A stretch of DNA of 64,000 nucleotides from Doryteuthis pealeii (lineage: Eukaryota > Mollusca > Cephalopoda > Myopsida > Loliginidae): NCBI GenBank assembly GCA_023376005.1, contig CM042157.1, positions 90,392,987 to 90,456,986 of the forward strand, given 5' to 3'. The notes below the pieces were generated by a model. It did not search any database. It had not been told where the DNA came from and worked only from the letters and a program-made list of their open reading frames with translations. The translations under genes were made by a program, and so were the position numbers. Below are positions 1 through 11,127 of the stretch, in pieces (position 1 is the stretch's first letter; every line of letters begins with the position of its first letter).

Positions 1-449
1 ATCATTGAATTGTATGAATTGTTGTATGATATTTTTAGTAGCTCTTTAATTGAAGTATTAAGAAATTCTCAAATAATTTTAATATATCTGTTGTATCCGA
101 GATGTAGGGATAACAGAAATGATAATAAAAACAGGGAAATTGTTAACAATAACAATACTTGTTTTATTTATTCTCACTGACAGGGAAATATAGTGGATGG
201 TTTTGGATTAGAGTTCTGCTTGATGAGGATAAAAGTGTATGACCTGCTCGGTTCTGATCTGCTGTGCAGTCTGTTTTTCCCTCCTTTTTAGAGAGTCCAG
301 TTCGATTCGTTAGGGGGAGATAACTCTCCCTAACAATATCTATAAAACTTGAATGTCATTGAAGGAAATAAAACCAGAGGAGATCTTAAGATAAATTTGT
401 TGAAATATTGGACAAATATGATCAAAGGGAAAAATAAATAATTCTAATT

Positions 450-572
450 GAGGGCTCCTGGCATAATGGTTGTCATAGTAGGAAGTGAATAGTTTGAACG
501 AGACTGTTTGCATTTCACATGGTACTAATATTCCTGGGAAAATATGAGTCCAGCTATTCTCCCTCCAGTTAT
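450..572 (+). repeat. tRNA-derived SINE family A, 5' half (interrupted)
   Basis: Tracks the family-A head (TAATGGTTGTCATAGTAGGAA, then the CATTTCACAT and TATTCTCCCTCCAG blocks). It stops at the CCAGTTAT position. The missing continuation (AAATAGTAGG, CTTTAACC, CTAGGAGAAGGAAAACT) resumes at about 1188, so the copy is split by an insertion. Confidence 0.75.
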
Positions 573-1186
573 TGTTACGTACTGGCATCAAATTCTATAT
601 GTTATATGGTGGATTCTTCAAACTCACGCTGCTAAATCGTGTATCTGTATACGTTGCGGGTATATATGGCCACGTGGCGAAGTATGTAGTAGCCAGACTT
701 AAGAAACCACAACATGGGTATAGTAGGAGTTTTGACTTTATTTCTCTTCTCTGCTGTACGTGGTGGATGGCGAGCGTTGACAATGAAATGACTGAGGGTT
801 GACAATGACTACTACTATTGAGATGACTGGTGAGGTAAAGGGGTGGCTGGTGGCGTCTCACCGCCCTTGGTCGCGATGGACTGTGTCGACGGTCGCTCCT
901 TGTGCTCTGTCCGCTGTCTGGCTGACTTGTCGGCTTGAACCCTCAGGCCTTTTATATTGATAGGTACTCCTACGCATCTTTATCTTTTGATCTGATAACG
1001 GGCATTTGTTATATATTTCTTTATCTTCTCCCTGCTTCTTTGACCGGAAAGCCTCGCTTACGTTTTTTAACTTCTTTGTTCGCTTTTACTGGGGAAAAAG
1101 TCCTTTGTCATTTTTGTCGTCTTTTCTTTGTTTAATTTAATCGGAAATTCCTATTTCCGTTTGTACAATATACAACAATAACAACA
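573..1186 (+). mobile_element. Probable solo LTR inserted in a SINE
   Basis: About 614 bp separate two halves of one SINE. The insert begins TGTTACGTAC and ends ACAATAACAACA, an LTR-like TG...CA layout. It carries a GC-richer stretch (about 840-930) followed by a TATA-like TTTTATATTGATAGG near 949. The host duplication is unclear (GTTAT versus GTAAA), so the exact ends may be off by a few bases. No coding domain is visible. A different insertion type is possible. Confidence 0.45.
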
Positions 1187-1187
1187 G

Positions 1188-1285
1188 TAAAATAGTAGGA
1201 TAGATAGGGATCTTTAACCTTGTATAGTAACTGGCCTAGGAGAAGGAAAACTGAATTTAAACCAAACTTGAAGAGAGATGTGCTC
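1188..1285 (+). repeat. tRNA-derived SINE family A, 3' half
   Basis: Resumes the family-A body (AAATAGTAGG, ATCTTTAACCTTG, CTAGGAGAAGGAAAACT) after the 573-1186 insertion. Confidence 0.7.
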
Positions 1286-1946
1286 TGCTAGCCCATTCTT
1301 GCTTAAGACTACATGAGTATCACAGCCACAACTAAACCAGGTAATAGAATGTCTTTTTATATCAATACAAAGCTTACAACCTTTTATTGTCCCAGAAATT
1401 GCCTTTTCCAGTCTTACTATAATTCTCCAAATCTTTATTGTCCATCTGTCTGGAACCAAATAATTCAAGTACAGCTAGAGCCACCAAATTATCTCTGATT
1501 ACTTAGGGGAAATCCCCTCACTAAAAATTTAGGGATTGTAATTTTCAAAAACTAATATGTTTAAAACCTGCTACTGGGTCCCATGGGTAATCAGAAAATA
1601 TACAATGTAAATATAATGCTAGATTGGACCCTTACATGTGTCAGTCAGGTTAATTAAAACAATGTTTACAGTGGCTATCCTAGCCTTCAGAAAAAGGGAG
1701 GGGCACTTGAGCTGGCAGGGACTCAAAGTACATGGGAGTAAAAAATGTTATTTTTATATTTTAAGTTGATTTTCAAGACCTTCATAAAATGATTTTAAAA
1801 TATCACTATACTACTTTATTAAATAAAGTACTACTAAATCAAACAATTTTCCTAAAAAGTAGTGGTAACTATGAGGTAGTTCACAAATAATCTTCACAAA
1901 AGATTTGAAAGCAGATTAATTCTGCAGTTATCATGGTGGCTATCAA
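1286..1946. other. No recognisable feature
   Basis: Unique-looking AT-rich sequence. The short ORF at 1313-1498 has no recognisable domain. Confidence 0.5.
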
Positions 1947-2250
1947 ATTTTTTTTTTCTTGTTTACTTAAACTTTTTCTTCTCTTTCTTTCTTTCTTTCT
2001 TAAATACTTTTCCTTCTCTTTCCTTCCTTCTCTCTTTCCTTCCTTCTCACTCACTTTTATGCCTTTTCCTTTTTCTTTCTTTCTTTCTTACATTTCCAAT
2101 TATTTTTTTTTTCTTGTTATTCCTTATAGTCTCCCCCCCTCCTGCTTTATTTTTTTTTTTTCTTATGTTTGTTTGGCAGTTTTTCTCCTTTTTTTGCATC
2201 TGTCTTTCTTTCTTCACTTCCATGCTTTTTTTCTATTCTTTCTTCTTTTC

Positions 2251-2280
<30 letters not shown>
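1947..2280 (+). repeat. CTTT-rich polypyrimidine tract
   Basis: Imperfect CTTT/CCTT repeat ending in a run of more than 20 T. The Phe/Ser-rich and Lys-rich ORFs across it are composition artefacts. Confidence 0.85.
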
Positions 2281-2283
<3 letters not shown>

Positions 2284-4610
2284 AATTCATTGTATGCTTA
2301 TTGTTTAATTTTCTGTGTTTCGGAACAAGTGACAAAAATGACGCCGGTTTGAAATAAAGAGTTTTTCTTGAAATTCCAAAGACAAAAGACAACAAATATT
2401 CTCCTAGTTAATTATCTTGGCTCAAAAAATTTCACTCAATTGATGTGTTATGTTACTCAGTCTGTCACTGGTTAAAGTTTCTCAGAAATATTTTTATCAA
2501 TTTCATTTTTGAGAAACTTCTCTTGCATGGAGCACTAGTAACTAGAACTGTTACAGCTATCACCGGGGGGGTCGTTGTACAAGTAGCCAAATGTTGATGT
2601 ATAAGGACGTATGAATAACAGGAAATCCATGATGGATATTGGTTGTTCAGGCACTTTCATAAGTAGTTTTATCACCAGAGGAATCTCATGTTTCAAATCA
2701 CTTCCATTGACTGAATATGTAAATGTCTGCAAGGCAGGGCTTGAGATTAATGGTGTCTCGTTATCTTGGGGACACTAGAATATTCATTGGGGAAACCAAG
2801 CTCCCTTGTGCATGGGACAGTAATTTTTATTTTTTTAAATTAAGTATAACCGGCTATCAAACGATTAAAATTTTTTTTGCCAATTTTTACATTATTTTGA
2901 GGGATTTTTTTTAATTTGTTCAAATTGTGATAAATCTTTTTTTTCACTGGACTGAGGAATAGAAGTTGTATTTTTATTTTAGTTTGGACTTAAAAACTTT
3001 AAAAAAAATTAAAAAAAAAAATTATTTTAGTTTGAACTGTTGTTAAGCCTTGAGATGAACTAGTATAAAACTATACTAATCAGGTTTCAATTCATTTCTT
3101 ATGCTCTGTACTTTTTGTATCGTCTATTAAGAATATCATTGTTTTGGAATTTCTTCAATGACTTGAAAATTTGCCTTTATTTCATACAACCTAAAAATTC
3201 TTTTTTTTTATTCTTTTTAAAATTAAAACCTTCCTTATTTAATTGATGTTACATTGTTTCACAAACAAAAAATACTGAGACTGCAACTTCAAGATTGAAT
3301 AGACTAAGATGAATATTATTTATTTCTTGAATATCTTAATGGTGTTTTATGCCATTAACAACTATAGATGATAATAACAAAGTAAAAAACAAAAAAAACA
3401 AAAAAAAAACGTTTTGAATTCAGGACAGTTTAAATTGTTTTTTGAGACAGTTCCAGGACAGTGGGGGTAAAAAACTTAGTCTGGGATCCTGCTTGTAGGT
3501 TTTCTTCAGGCATAAATCTGTGTCCTCCTCTGGGATAAAGAACTGAAATACTAAAAAAATTTCCAAAGGCATCTTTTGAGAATTGACTATCTAATTCACT
3601 AATAAAACAGTCTGGTACTGAATAGAAGATGATATATACATGACTTAAGAAGTTGACTTTTGACTAGTCGATTCCAACACGATAAATTTATGGAGCAACC
3701 TATGTTTTCTTGTTCATTTTCATATAGTTGTTGGTGAAAAATTACATTTCTTACAGAGTTCATTAACCTTATCAGAGTAACTCTAAATTAAGTTGCAGTT
3801 TCAACAAATTCCACCTTGATGTTCATGGAGCAAAGAATGAGATTTGCATCGTTTTCCTATATCTGCTTATCCTGTAATTGTTGTTACAGTTTTTCTTGAA
3901 TATTATAAACTATAAGAGATGAAAACACTCTGTATCTATTTGTGCAAGTAATCATTAAGCAGGTACAACACAAGCTCCTTTATCATTTGCTCAAGTTTCC
4001 TTCAAGAGTTTTATTGTGCATTCCAGACATATTCTAGCATTTCTGCACAAAGGTGAGCCTGGCACTACCGTCACTAATATCTTACAGATCTTATACTTCT
4101 TTGGGAAACATTTTTTTTCTGTTTGGAGAGAAATTTCCAGGCATACTGAAGAATTTAACTTCTTCAGGAACATATTCTGTAGCATCAGTTAAAAATGAAT
4201 TAAATCTTCTCCAGTGGGCTTGACAACATAGAAGATTGTGTTGTTGCGACAATTTGAGCACTCTAAGAAAACACTAACAAAAGTAAAGAAAGAATCTTTC
4301 CTCTGTGTATGAAGTCAAATACATTTGAGAAATATACAAACAGTAGTGTTGCCTCGATTTTCTTTTTTTTTTTCTTTTTTTTTTTTTTGCTAGAAGCCAT
4401 TTTATGATTCGACGAATAGCAGGATAATAGGATATGCGAAGTTGTGGATTGATATCTATGAAACACGTTTTGGTTTTCCTCAGAAGTTGTTTTTGAACAC
4501 TACTCAATTTTTCACTCATGATTGATATTTTATCAAATCACTAAGTGAACAAGTAATTATTTATAATCTAAATCTAGTTTCTCTAGAGATACTGTAAGCA
4601 ACCAAAGTCT
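2281..4610. other. No recognised gene; one possible decayed coding remnant
   Basis: AT-rich sequence with A/T homopolymers. On the minus strand, about 3990-4520, short open blocks continue one another in different frames (MSEKLSSVQKQLLRKTKTCF at 4519, later EYVPEEVKFFSMPGNFSPN), interrupted by an A/G-rich run at 4364-4388. This could be a decayed processed pseudogene or chance; I recognise no family. Confidence 0.3.
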
Positions 4611-4611
4611 T

Positions 4612-4692
4612 TTGTTTATAAAAATGACTTGATTTTTGTATTAAATGACCCGAAAAGGATTGATATGCCGTAAAACAACTAACCAACCAGTT
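4612..4692 (+). repeat. LINE-type 3' tail module (5S-SINE or partner LINE end)
   Basis: AAATGACTTGATT, TTAAATGACCC, ATTGATATGCCGTAAAACA and a terminal AACCAACC. The same order closes the 5S-derived SINE at 11030-11100. This is a 5'-truncated copy. Confidence 0.7.
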
Positions 4693-4889
4693 TCTCTAGA
4701 CTGCTCAAAATAGTGTCAGCAATAAATTCTTTGGTGACAGTTTATGGGAATACAAATTCCATCTTTAAATTTCTTTCCAGTTTGTTTGAAATTTTCAGGT
4801 ATAGTTGAATATGATGCATTATGCCTCTGATAAATTTTGCTTCAATAGTTTATTATTAAATAATTTTCCAGAATGATACTTATCAAAGA

Positions 4890-5148
4890 GTTGTCTAGCT
4901 CATATCTAATGAGGTTATCCTCATAGGAAATAGACATGCTGACCAGGGTTCAAATCCTGGATGACACTGTTTACATTTCACATAATGCTAATACTTTTGG
5001 AAAAAGTATACATCCAACTATTCTCCCTCCAGCTAAGGGTAAATAATAAGGCAGACTGGGCTCTTTAGCTTTAACCAACTGATCTAGGAGAAGGAAAACT
5101 CTGGATTCAAACCTGTTAAACTCCACTTAAAAATGTGACACAAGGTCA
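4890..5148 (+). repeat. tRNA-derived SINE family A
   Basis: tRNA-like head with B-box-like GGTTCAAATCC near 4948, then the blocks ATTTCACATAATGCTAATAC, TATTCTCCCTCCAGCT, GGGCTCTTTAG, CTAGGAGAAGGAAAACTC and GTGACACAAGGTCAA. The A-box region is diverged. Confidence 0.8.
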
Positions 5149-5290
5149 ATTTTTTTTGTGTGAAAGGGATAGGTAAATACGTACTTATGAAAAAGTTTGC
5201 AATTATATTTTAATCTTAACTTGGTTGTTACCCCCTCGGCCTTCTTCAGGAGTCTGTCATATTCTGGTAATTTTTAACTAAACACTTTAT

Positions 5291-5531
5291 TTAACTCTTA
5301 ACATCCTGTTGAGAATTTTCTAAGTCCAGAGCCCCATTCCTTTAAGGATTTATCAAAAATGGCTAAAAATGACCTTTTCATTTAAAGTTACCTGTTATTT
5401 CACTTAAATCAAAGACTTCTTAATCTGTTTAATATTACATTTAAACAAAGGTTATTGTTTAGGGTAGATTAGTAAAAGGAATGTGACTTCTGGCCGGGCG
5501 GAATGAGGTGGTATAGGACATTAAGAGTTAA
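5291..5531 (+). mobile_element. TTAA-flanked MITE (piggyBac-like), copy 1
   Basis: Termini TTAACTCTTAACATCCT and the inverted AGGACATTAAGAGTTAA, with TTAA at both ends. About 241 bp, no coding capacity. piggyBac elements duplicate TTAA and often have TIRs of the TTAACYCTT type, which suggests the class. Further copies lie at 30555, 45362 and 55635. Confidence 0.75.
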
Positions 5532-6244
5532 TATTGTTCTCATTCCATTGTTCATATTAAGGGATATCTTGTATCATTTAATTCCTAATGCTGCTTTTTA
5601 TTCTTATGGCATTCACTGTCCAACCACAGTAAATGCACTTAATGTTTTTATCCTCTAGGCCATTGTCAAGTAGTGTAATTTTTTACTTTTTAAATCTAAT
5701 GTCCATTCTTGCCTAAACAGAGACTCCTGCATGGTATTCATCTCTATACTTGGCCTGTTGCTGAGAGAAGACTTCTACGATGTGAATGTCTAACAGGTCA
5801 CTGACTTAGTGAAACTAGTGATCATGAGTTCAATTCCTGAGTCGGTGAAAGTTATATTCTGGGAATATGAGCTAGACAGCAGAATGAGAACAATGAAAAT
5901 TCCTAGAAGGTTACTGAATACAAGAAGAATACAATGATAATTCCTCATCTCAAAAATTCTGACACAGAAAGGTCATAGTTGCCCTTTTTAAATTTGATAA
6001 ACCATTGCTGGCATTTACACACAGACACTACACCTGGATACAGCATATAATTTTCTTCATTGTCTACATTACATTATTGGTCTTTATGAAATTCATACAG
6101 CGTATAATGGCAAATGTGGCACATAAAACAGATGTTCAGCTATTTTTAACTCTTGTTCTTTACTGCTTAACTTTGAAGCAGTAAATTGGTTCTAAATTTC
6201 TATATTTTAGATACGATATTGCTTTCTCTGCTACTCATTTTAAT

Positions 6245-6842
6245 CTTCGCCCTGTCGGCTGGGGCGTTAGAATGCACCGACTGCACCTCTGCAGAGGGGT
6301 AAGACTCCCCCAATGGGGCCACCTGTTGGCCGTGGGTGGCAACCCGTGATGCTTAAGGATAGAGCCCAGGTGGATGAGCAGTTCATGACCTGCAATACTC
6401 CACTTTGGCCCTATCTTGGGCTAGACGGGCGGTCGGAGAGGCCCCCTCCGATCAATCGGCTGGTCACATCAAGCCCTAGCACCTATATGATTTCCCCAAC
6501 CCTATTGCCCTTATGGCAAGCCCCAACCCCTTTTTATCATATGGGTGCTAGAAGGCGGTGGCTGCAGGTCTACATGTCCTGGGAATGACGTTAAACTCTA
6601 TCTGATGGTGAGGTTCCAGTTTTGGAGGTTTGGGGAATGTGGAGCACCCCTTCATCACCATTGCTCCCTGGTCCACTCTGACCCGGAGTGGTAGTACCTG
6701 TTAGGGTCCCATCTATGGGTTAAATAGAAAAATGTATTTTTAAAAAAATTGTATTATCCATTAAGAATTGATTTATTTCAAAACTTTATCGGCATTAAAT
6801 GACCCACTGAGGTTGATATGCCGTAAAACAAAACAAACAAAC
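6245..6842 (+). repeat. R600 repeat, copy 1 (full length)
   Basis: Starts CGCCCTGTCGGCTGGGGCG and runs through a GC-rich body to the shared tail TTGATATGCCGTAAAAC and AAACAAACAAACC. Flanks carry a short similarity (CATTTTAA / CATTTTGT) consistent with target-primed insertion. A 91-codon ORF at 6313-6588 is shared in frame with copy 3 for about 50 codons. No known domain is recognised. It may be a LINE fragment or a composite SINE; no RNA polymerase III boxes are visible. Confidence 0.75.
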
Positions 6843-7131
6843 CATTTTGTATTCAAGTGTTCATTTATTCTCTGTTGAGAATAAAAAAAAAAGATGAAAC
6901 TGAAAATGCCAGTGGACAAGATATATGGGCAGTGCATGATGTTGTTCCTTTTTTTTAAAGTTTGGCAAAACAGCTGCAAAAACAAATAAGATGATTAATG
7001 AAGCCTAAAGAGATTGTTTGATTGGAAGTAGTACATATCTTAAATGGTTTGTAAAGTTCAAGTAAGGGGAATTTGACTTTGAGGACAAACTCTTTTGGAT
7101 TGATTACTCCCACTCAATCAACATTGGAATT

Positions 7132-7596
7132 GGTAATTTATGAGAAGTGTGTCCCAGTCTCCTGCCTCAAAAATTGCTACCCGGTGACTATTAAGATAAC
7201 GACCCAGCTCAGTCTATTCAAAACTATCCATCTTCATATCTATCTATCTATCTCAATTTTTCATATTCATCTATATTAATTTAAATACTAAGATTTTTTT
7301 TTTTATTCATGTTTGTTTAATGTCTTGTTTTTAGTGTAAATAAACAAGAATTACAACAAAAAAAAGAAGCGACACCCTCCCCCAAATACATTTACTTGTC
7401 GAAAATATCTATCTCCATTTGTTCGTATCTATCTATATTATTTGTTTGTTTATCTATCTATCTCGGTCTATTCCAAACTATATATCCATCTTCATATCTA
7501 AACAAAAATTACGATGAGCTGTGGTTGTTATTTTGATAGTCACCGGGTAGCAATTTTTGAGGCAGGAGACCGGGACGCACTTCCTCATAAATTACC
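7132..7596. mobile_element. Long-TIR foldback element FB-L, copy 1
   Basis: Arms of about 80 bp: GGTAATTTATGAGAAGTGTG at 7132 and its inverse ending CTTCCTCATAAATTACC at 7596. The centre holds (TATC)n and a block TTTATTCATGTTTGTTTAAT also present in copy 2. Flanks TTGGAATT and TTTGAAAT agree at 6 of 8 positions, so the duplication is decayed here. No transposase. Confidence 0.8.
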
Positions 7597-8122
7597 TTTG
7601 AAATTGTTTGAAAAATTTAATGACTCAACAGTTATAAGCTTATTAGTAAAAGTCTAGGGAAAATTCAAAAGACAAGAAAATACAGCATTGGACAATCTGT
7701 GAACATAGATTTCTGAGATATTTTATGGGTGAGAGAGTTTATTTCTTGGTTAGTTAACAAAGATGCGTGACCTGAACACTTTTGACCGCAACCAAACACC
7801 ACAATATTGACTTTTTAGAAGTTTAGTCTGGTAAATTTCACATTAACTTCATCTTTTACAGTGTAAGAGATGAAGTTAATGTAAGATTTAGATGTAAATA
7901 TGTTTGTGCTTGCGAAACGACAGCTGACACAATGTTTCTATAGATAAATATTGTTGTCTCTGAAGGACACTATTGCAATATAACTTATATTGTAGCATAA
8001 AATTTATGTATGTGTAAATTCTACTCTCTTATTCTTAGAGTTGTATCCTTTATGATATATTTAAGCTAAGAAAAATTTAGAATAAACCTTTACTTTTACA
8101 AACTAAATTGAGAAGTTATGAT

Positions 8123-8697
8123 TTTTATCATCATCATCATGTCGTACACGCAGCATGGATATCCATGACAATCTTTCGCCAACCTTCCCTATTACTCCTG
8201 GCCCTTGGGAGGCCCTCTGTGCAGCATCTAGAGTCCTCGCATAGTTGGTCAATGTAAGTCCTTAGCGGGCGTCCTATGTTAGTATGTCCATGTGTTGGCT
8301 TCCACAGGAGAACGTTGCTTATGAGCTCATCCCCACTTCTCCAGCAGTGTTCTGCATTTCTAGTCTGTCTCACCCGGATGGTTTATGAGATGGGGGGCAG
8401 GTGACCCTATAGTTGCTTCTTTGTGGGGTGCTGCTTCCATGACTTGTTCAGGACTACTCACAGCATTCTTGTGCAGGTACCATCTAGCTTATTCTCGAGG
8501 CCATTGTCAGGGTCCAGGTGGTGCAGCCATACAGCAGCACTGATATAACCACAGCCTGGAAGAATTGTTGCTTTAGCTTGTCAGTGAGATCGGATCTCCA
8601 TATTACTGATAGTCTGTTTGTGGTCGCCCATGCCTTTCCTATTCGTGTATTAACATCGCTTTCTGTGGATGAGATATTACTACCTAGGTAAGTCTAC
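8123..8697 (-). mobile_element. RTE-type LINE, 3' end of the reverse transcriptase ORF
   Basis: Minus-strand reading gives LGSNISSTESDVNTRIGKAW, FFQAVVISVLLYGCTTWTLT and then the ORF 8137-8373 with EHCWRSGDELIS, GRPLRTYIDQLCED and GWRKIVMDI. These are the hallmark C-terminal motifs of RTE-clade non-LTR retrotransposons. The middle is broken by a frameshift and a stop around 8410-8500. The 3' end is a (GAT)n tail. 5'-truncated and inactive. Confidence 0.85.
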
Positions 8698-8779
8698 TGT
8701 TAAAGTTGATTGATAATTATATCTCAAAATACTAGATTGATTAAAAAATACTATTTGATCATAACGATAGTATGATTCC

Positions 8780-9000
8780 ATTATTGATTGATTTTAACAG
8801 CATATCAACCCATTTGGGGTTATTTTATACCTAGAAGCCATAGAATCACATTTATTATATGTTCATATTTTATTTTTGTGTAGTTGTTTTTTTAAGTTTT
8901 TTTTTTTTCACACAGTCCTATTGAATAGATCTGACCCAAACAGGTACTACCACCCAAGTCAGTGGACCTGGGAGTAATGGCAATGAAAGAGTACTCCTCA
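8780..9000 (-). repeat. R600 repeat, 3' fragment (minus)
   Basis: Inverse of the tail (GTTGATATGCTGTTAAAAT on the minus strand near 8800), followed by diverged body sequence (CAGGTACTACCACCCAAGTCA, GGGAGTAATGGCAATGAA). Confidence 0.55.
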
Positions 9001-9129
9001 CTAGGACTAGTATGATTCCAGTAAAATTATTAACGATGTTCAGTTTTTAAAATTAAGTTTAGCAATATATGATATTATAAAAATCAAAGAAATGTTTCCA
9101 TTGGAATTCATTGATAGTGCAAAGATATT

Positions 9130-9295
9130 CCAAATAAACTTTATGTCCTGCATATGACACTAAACTGCATCCGTTAGTGAGGATCCAGTTTTATAGCACT
9201 GGGGAGTGTGGTGTAGCCCTTCATTGCTATTTCTCTCAGGTCTACTCTGACCTGAAGTGGTAGTATCTATTAGGGTTGCATCTATAGGTGAAATA
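9130..9295 (+). repeat. R600 repeat, internal fragment (plus)
   Basis: Diverged copy of the R600 3' body: GTGAGGATCCAGTTTT, GGGGAGTGTGGTGTAGCCCT, GTCTACTCTGACCTGAAGTG, GGTAGTATCTATTAGGGT. Confidence 0.6.
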
Positions 9296-9399
9296 GATCT
9301 GTTTTAAAATTATTGGTATTGGAGAGGAATGCTTAAAACAATATAACTGTGCAAGCAAAATGATTATTATTAAATAAGAATAGTTACATGAAACGATAT

Positions 9400-9745
9400 C
9401 ATCATCAAGTGATGCTGACAGCACAGATTCCCTTGACTTTCACCATTCATCCCTATTAGCTATCACTCTTGGCAGATCCTCTACACTATATCCAGTGTCC
9501 ACACAAAATTGATGAATGTAGGTTTTTGCTTATCAGCCAACACTGATTTATTCAGAGTCCACAGGAGAACATCACTTATGAGTTTGTCCTTGCTTCTCCA
9601 GCAGTACCAAGCATGTCTTGTTCATCTTACTTGGGATGGTTTGTTAGATGGGAAGCAAGTGGCCATACAGCTACTGTTTTGTGGGGTGCTGTTTCCAGGA
9701 TTTGTTCAGGACAGCACACAGCATTTTGCGCAGTTCCTATATAAT
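9400..9745 (-). mobile_element. RTE-type LINE fragment, diverged
   Basis: Minus strand collinear with 8123-8480: (GATGAT) tail, CCTCTACACTATATCCAGTG, CACAGGAGAACATCACTTAT, CTTCTCCAGCAGT, GGGGTGCTGTTTCCA, TTGTTCAGGACAGCACACAG. Many stops; older than the 8-kb copy. Confidence 0.7.
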
Positions 9746-10009
9746 TATGTATGAATTATTAGTAATAGCAAAAATAATTACCTCTGGTCGATGTAAAAAT
9801 TAGTTTTTGAAAGATATTGCCTGAGGGGGTGGGAAAAAAATTAAATAAAACATTTAATATTTTTAAAAAATTAATTACTTAAAATGCATCATATTCACTC
9901 CACTCCACTGAGATGTTTCACGACAAAGTTTTTTTTTTTTTTTTAAATACACCCATTTTTACATAATTCTAATGAATTTTATCAAAATTTAATGAATATT
10001 TTAATTTTA

Positions 10010-10070
10010 GTGTGTGTGTGTGTGTGTGTGTGTATACATATATATATATTATATATAATATATATATGTT
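10010..10070 (+). repeat. (TG)n/(TA)n microsatellite
   Basis: TG run followed by TA run. Confidence 0.9.
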
Positions 10071-10326
10071 TATCCAAACTTGGTAGTAAGGGATGATTCT
10101 ATATGTGATTTCAAGATCCACTGTACTAATATTGATGATCCAGTATGTATAAATACAGTGAATCATTAAATCACTAAAGAGAGCTCAATGTAAAATAACT
10201 TTTAGATTTATACAGAGCAATATTTATCAATAAAGGAAGAACTCAATACAGTAATCCCATAATAAATTTATTTCGACAAAATGGGGCCCATATAAATCTA
10301 AGTTGATTTAATCCCCAAATATTTGC

Positions 10327-10365
10327 CTCATCAGATGGGTCTCAATTCACTTGAGACCCATCTGA

Positions 10366-10369
<4 letters not shown>
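10327..10369. repeat. Short perfect hairpin
   Basis: TCATCAGATGGGTCTCAA, a five-base loop TTCAC, then TTGAGACCCATCTGATGA. Followed directly by a (TA)n run to about 10400. Confidence 0.85.
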
Positions 10370-10394
<25 letters not shown>

Positions 10395-10402
<8 letters not shown>

Positions 10403-10493
10403 ATGCTGCAATTAATGGATTTAAATCCTGAGTGTCTAAATTAAATTTACTTGAGTTGAAAATGAAAACAATAATAAATCATAACCAATAATT
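10395..10493 (+). repeat. Dispersed repeat shared with 14605-14760
   Basis: ATTAAATTTACTTGAGTTGA and ATGAAAACAATAATAAATCA also occur at 14640-14740 in the opposite orientation, where the second block forms a palindrome. Confidence 0.6.
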
Positions 10494-10630
10494 TGAATCA
10501 AGTCATTTTGATATGCTTATATACCTGCTTTTGCTTAAGTGGTCACCCATTTAAGTATTGAATAGACTCATTGTTGCTTAACTTTGGGAACTGGTGCTTT
10601 CAACGTGACTTGACCATAAGCACAGTTATG
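10494..10630 (-). repeat. 5S rRNA-derived SINE, minus copy (3' truncated)
   Basis: Minus-strand reading: GTCAAGTCACGTTGAAAGC, AAAGTTAAGCAA, CAATACTTAAATGGGTGACC. These correspond to 5S rRNA segments CACGTTGAAA, AAGTTAAGCAA (box A) and TACTTGGATGGGTGACC (box C) in the right order and near-native spacing, with the central ATCACC part shortened. It ends before the LINE-type tail. Confidence 0.8.
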
Positions 10631-10799
10631 TGTATATAATATATTTTAATTTTAGTGTATGTGTGTGCATATATATATACTTTTTAAAATTTTTATCTTG
10701 ATTTTTATCACCATCCAAAATTACATAAAAGGATTTTATTGCCATGCTCTTTCATTAAAAAAAAGTGAACAGATCTTTGAAATCTTATACTTTTACGCA

Positions 10800-10879
10800 A
10801 ATTCATGAGGGTATTGTGATGTAAGCAGTGACGTAGTTTTGGTCACAGACACACACACTAAATCTCCATTATATATAGA
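10800..10879 (-). mobile_element. Helitron 5' end fragment
   Basis: Minus-strand reading TCTATATATAATGGAGATT then CTGTGACCAAAACTA matches the 5' end of the Helitrons at 23616 and 52168. Confidence 0.55.
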
Positions 10880-10909
10880 GATTAGATAGAAACATTTGAT
10901 ACCATATAA

Positions 10910-11100
10910 CTGTGCTTATGGTCAAGTCACGTTGAAAGCACTGGTTCCCAAAGTTAAGCAATAATGAGCTTGTTCAATACTTAAATGGGTGACCACTTAA
11001 GCAAGCAGTTACTATAACCAAACTGATATCAAAATGACTTGATTCAGCATTAAATGACCAGAAAAGGGTTAATATGCAGTAAAACAAAACCAACCAACCA
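10910..11100 (+). repeat. 5S rRNA-derived SINE, complete copy with TSD
   Basis: Head: GGTCAAGTCACGTTGAAAGC, AAAGTTAAGCAA, AATACTTAAATGGGTGACCA, clearly from 5S rRNA (box A and box C of the internal promoter retained). Body: AAAATGACTTGATTC. Tail: ATTAAATGACC, TTAATATGCAGT, AAAACCAACCAACC. Flanked by ACCATATAA at 10901-10909 and 11101-11109. Length about 190 bp. The RNA polymerase III promoter type is inferred from the boxes. Confidence 0.85.
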
Positions 11101-11127
11101 ACCATATAAATGTATGCACACAAAGGA

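Noticed and set aside
1933..2395. Phe-rich and Lys-rich ORFs
   Set aside because: They follow a CTTT microsatellite and poly-T; no real protein features.
10910..11000. 5S rRNA gene
   Set aside because: The central part is deleted, substitutions are many, and a LINE-type tail and TSD follow; it is a SINE.
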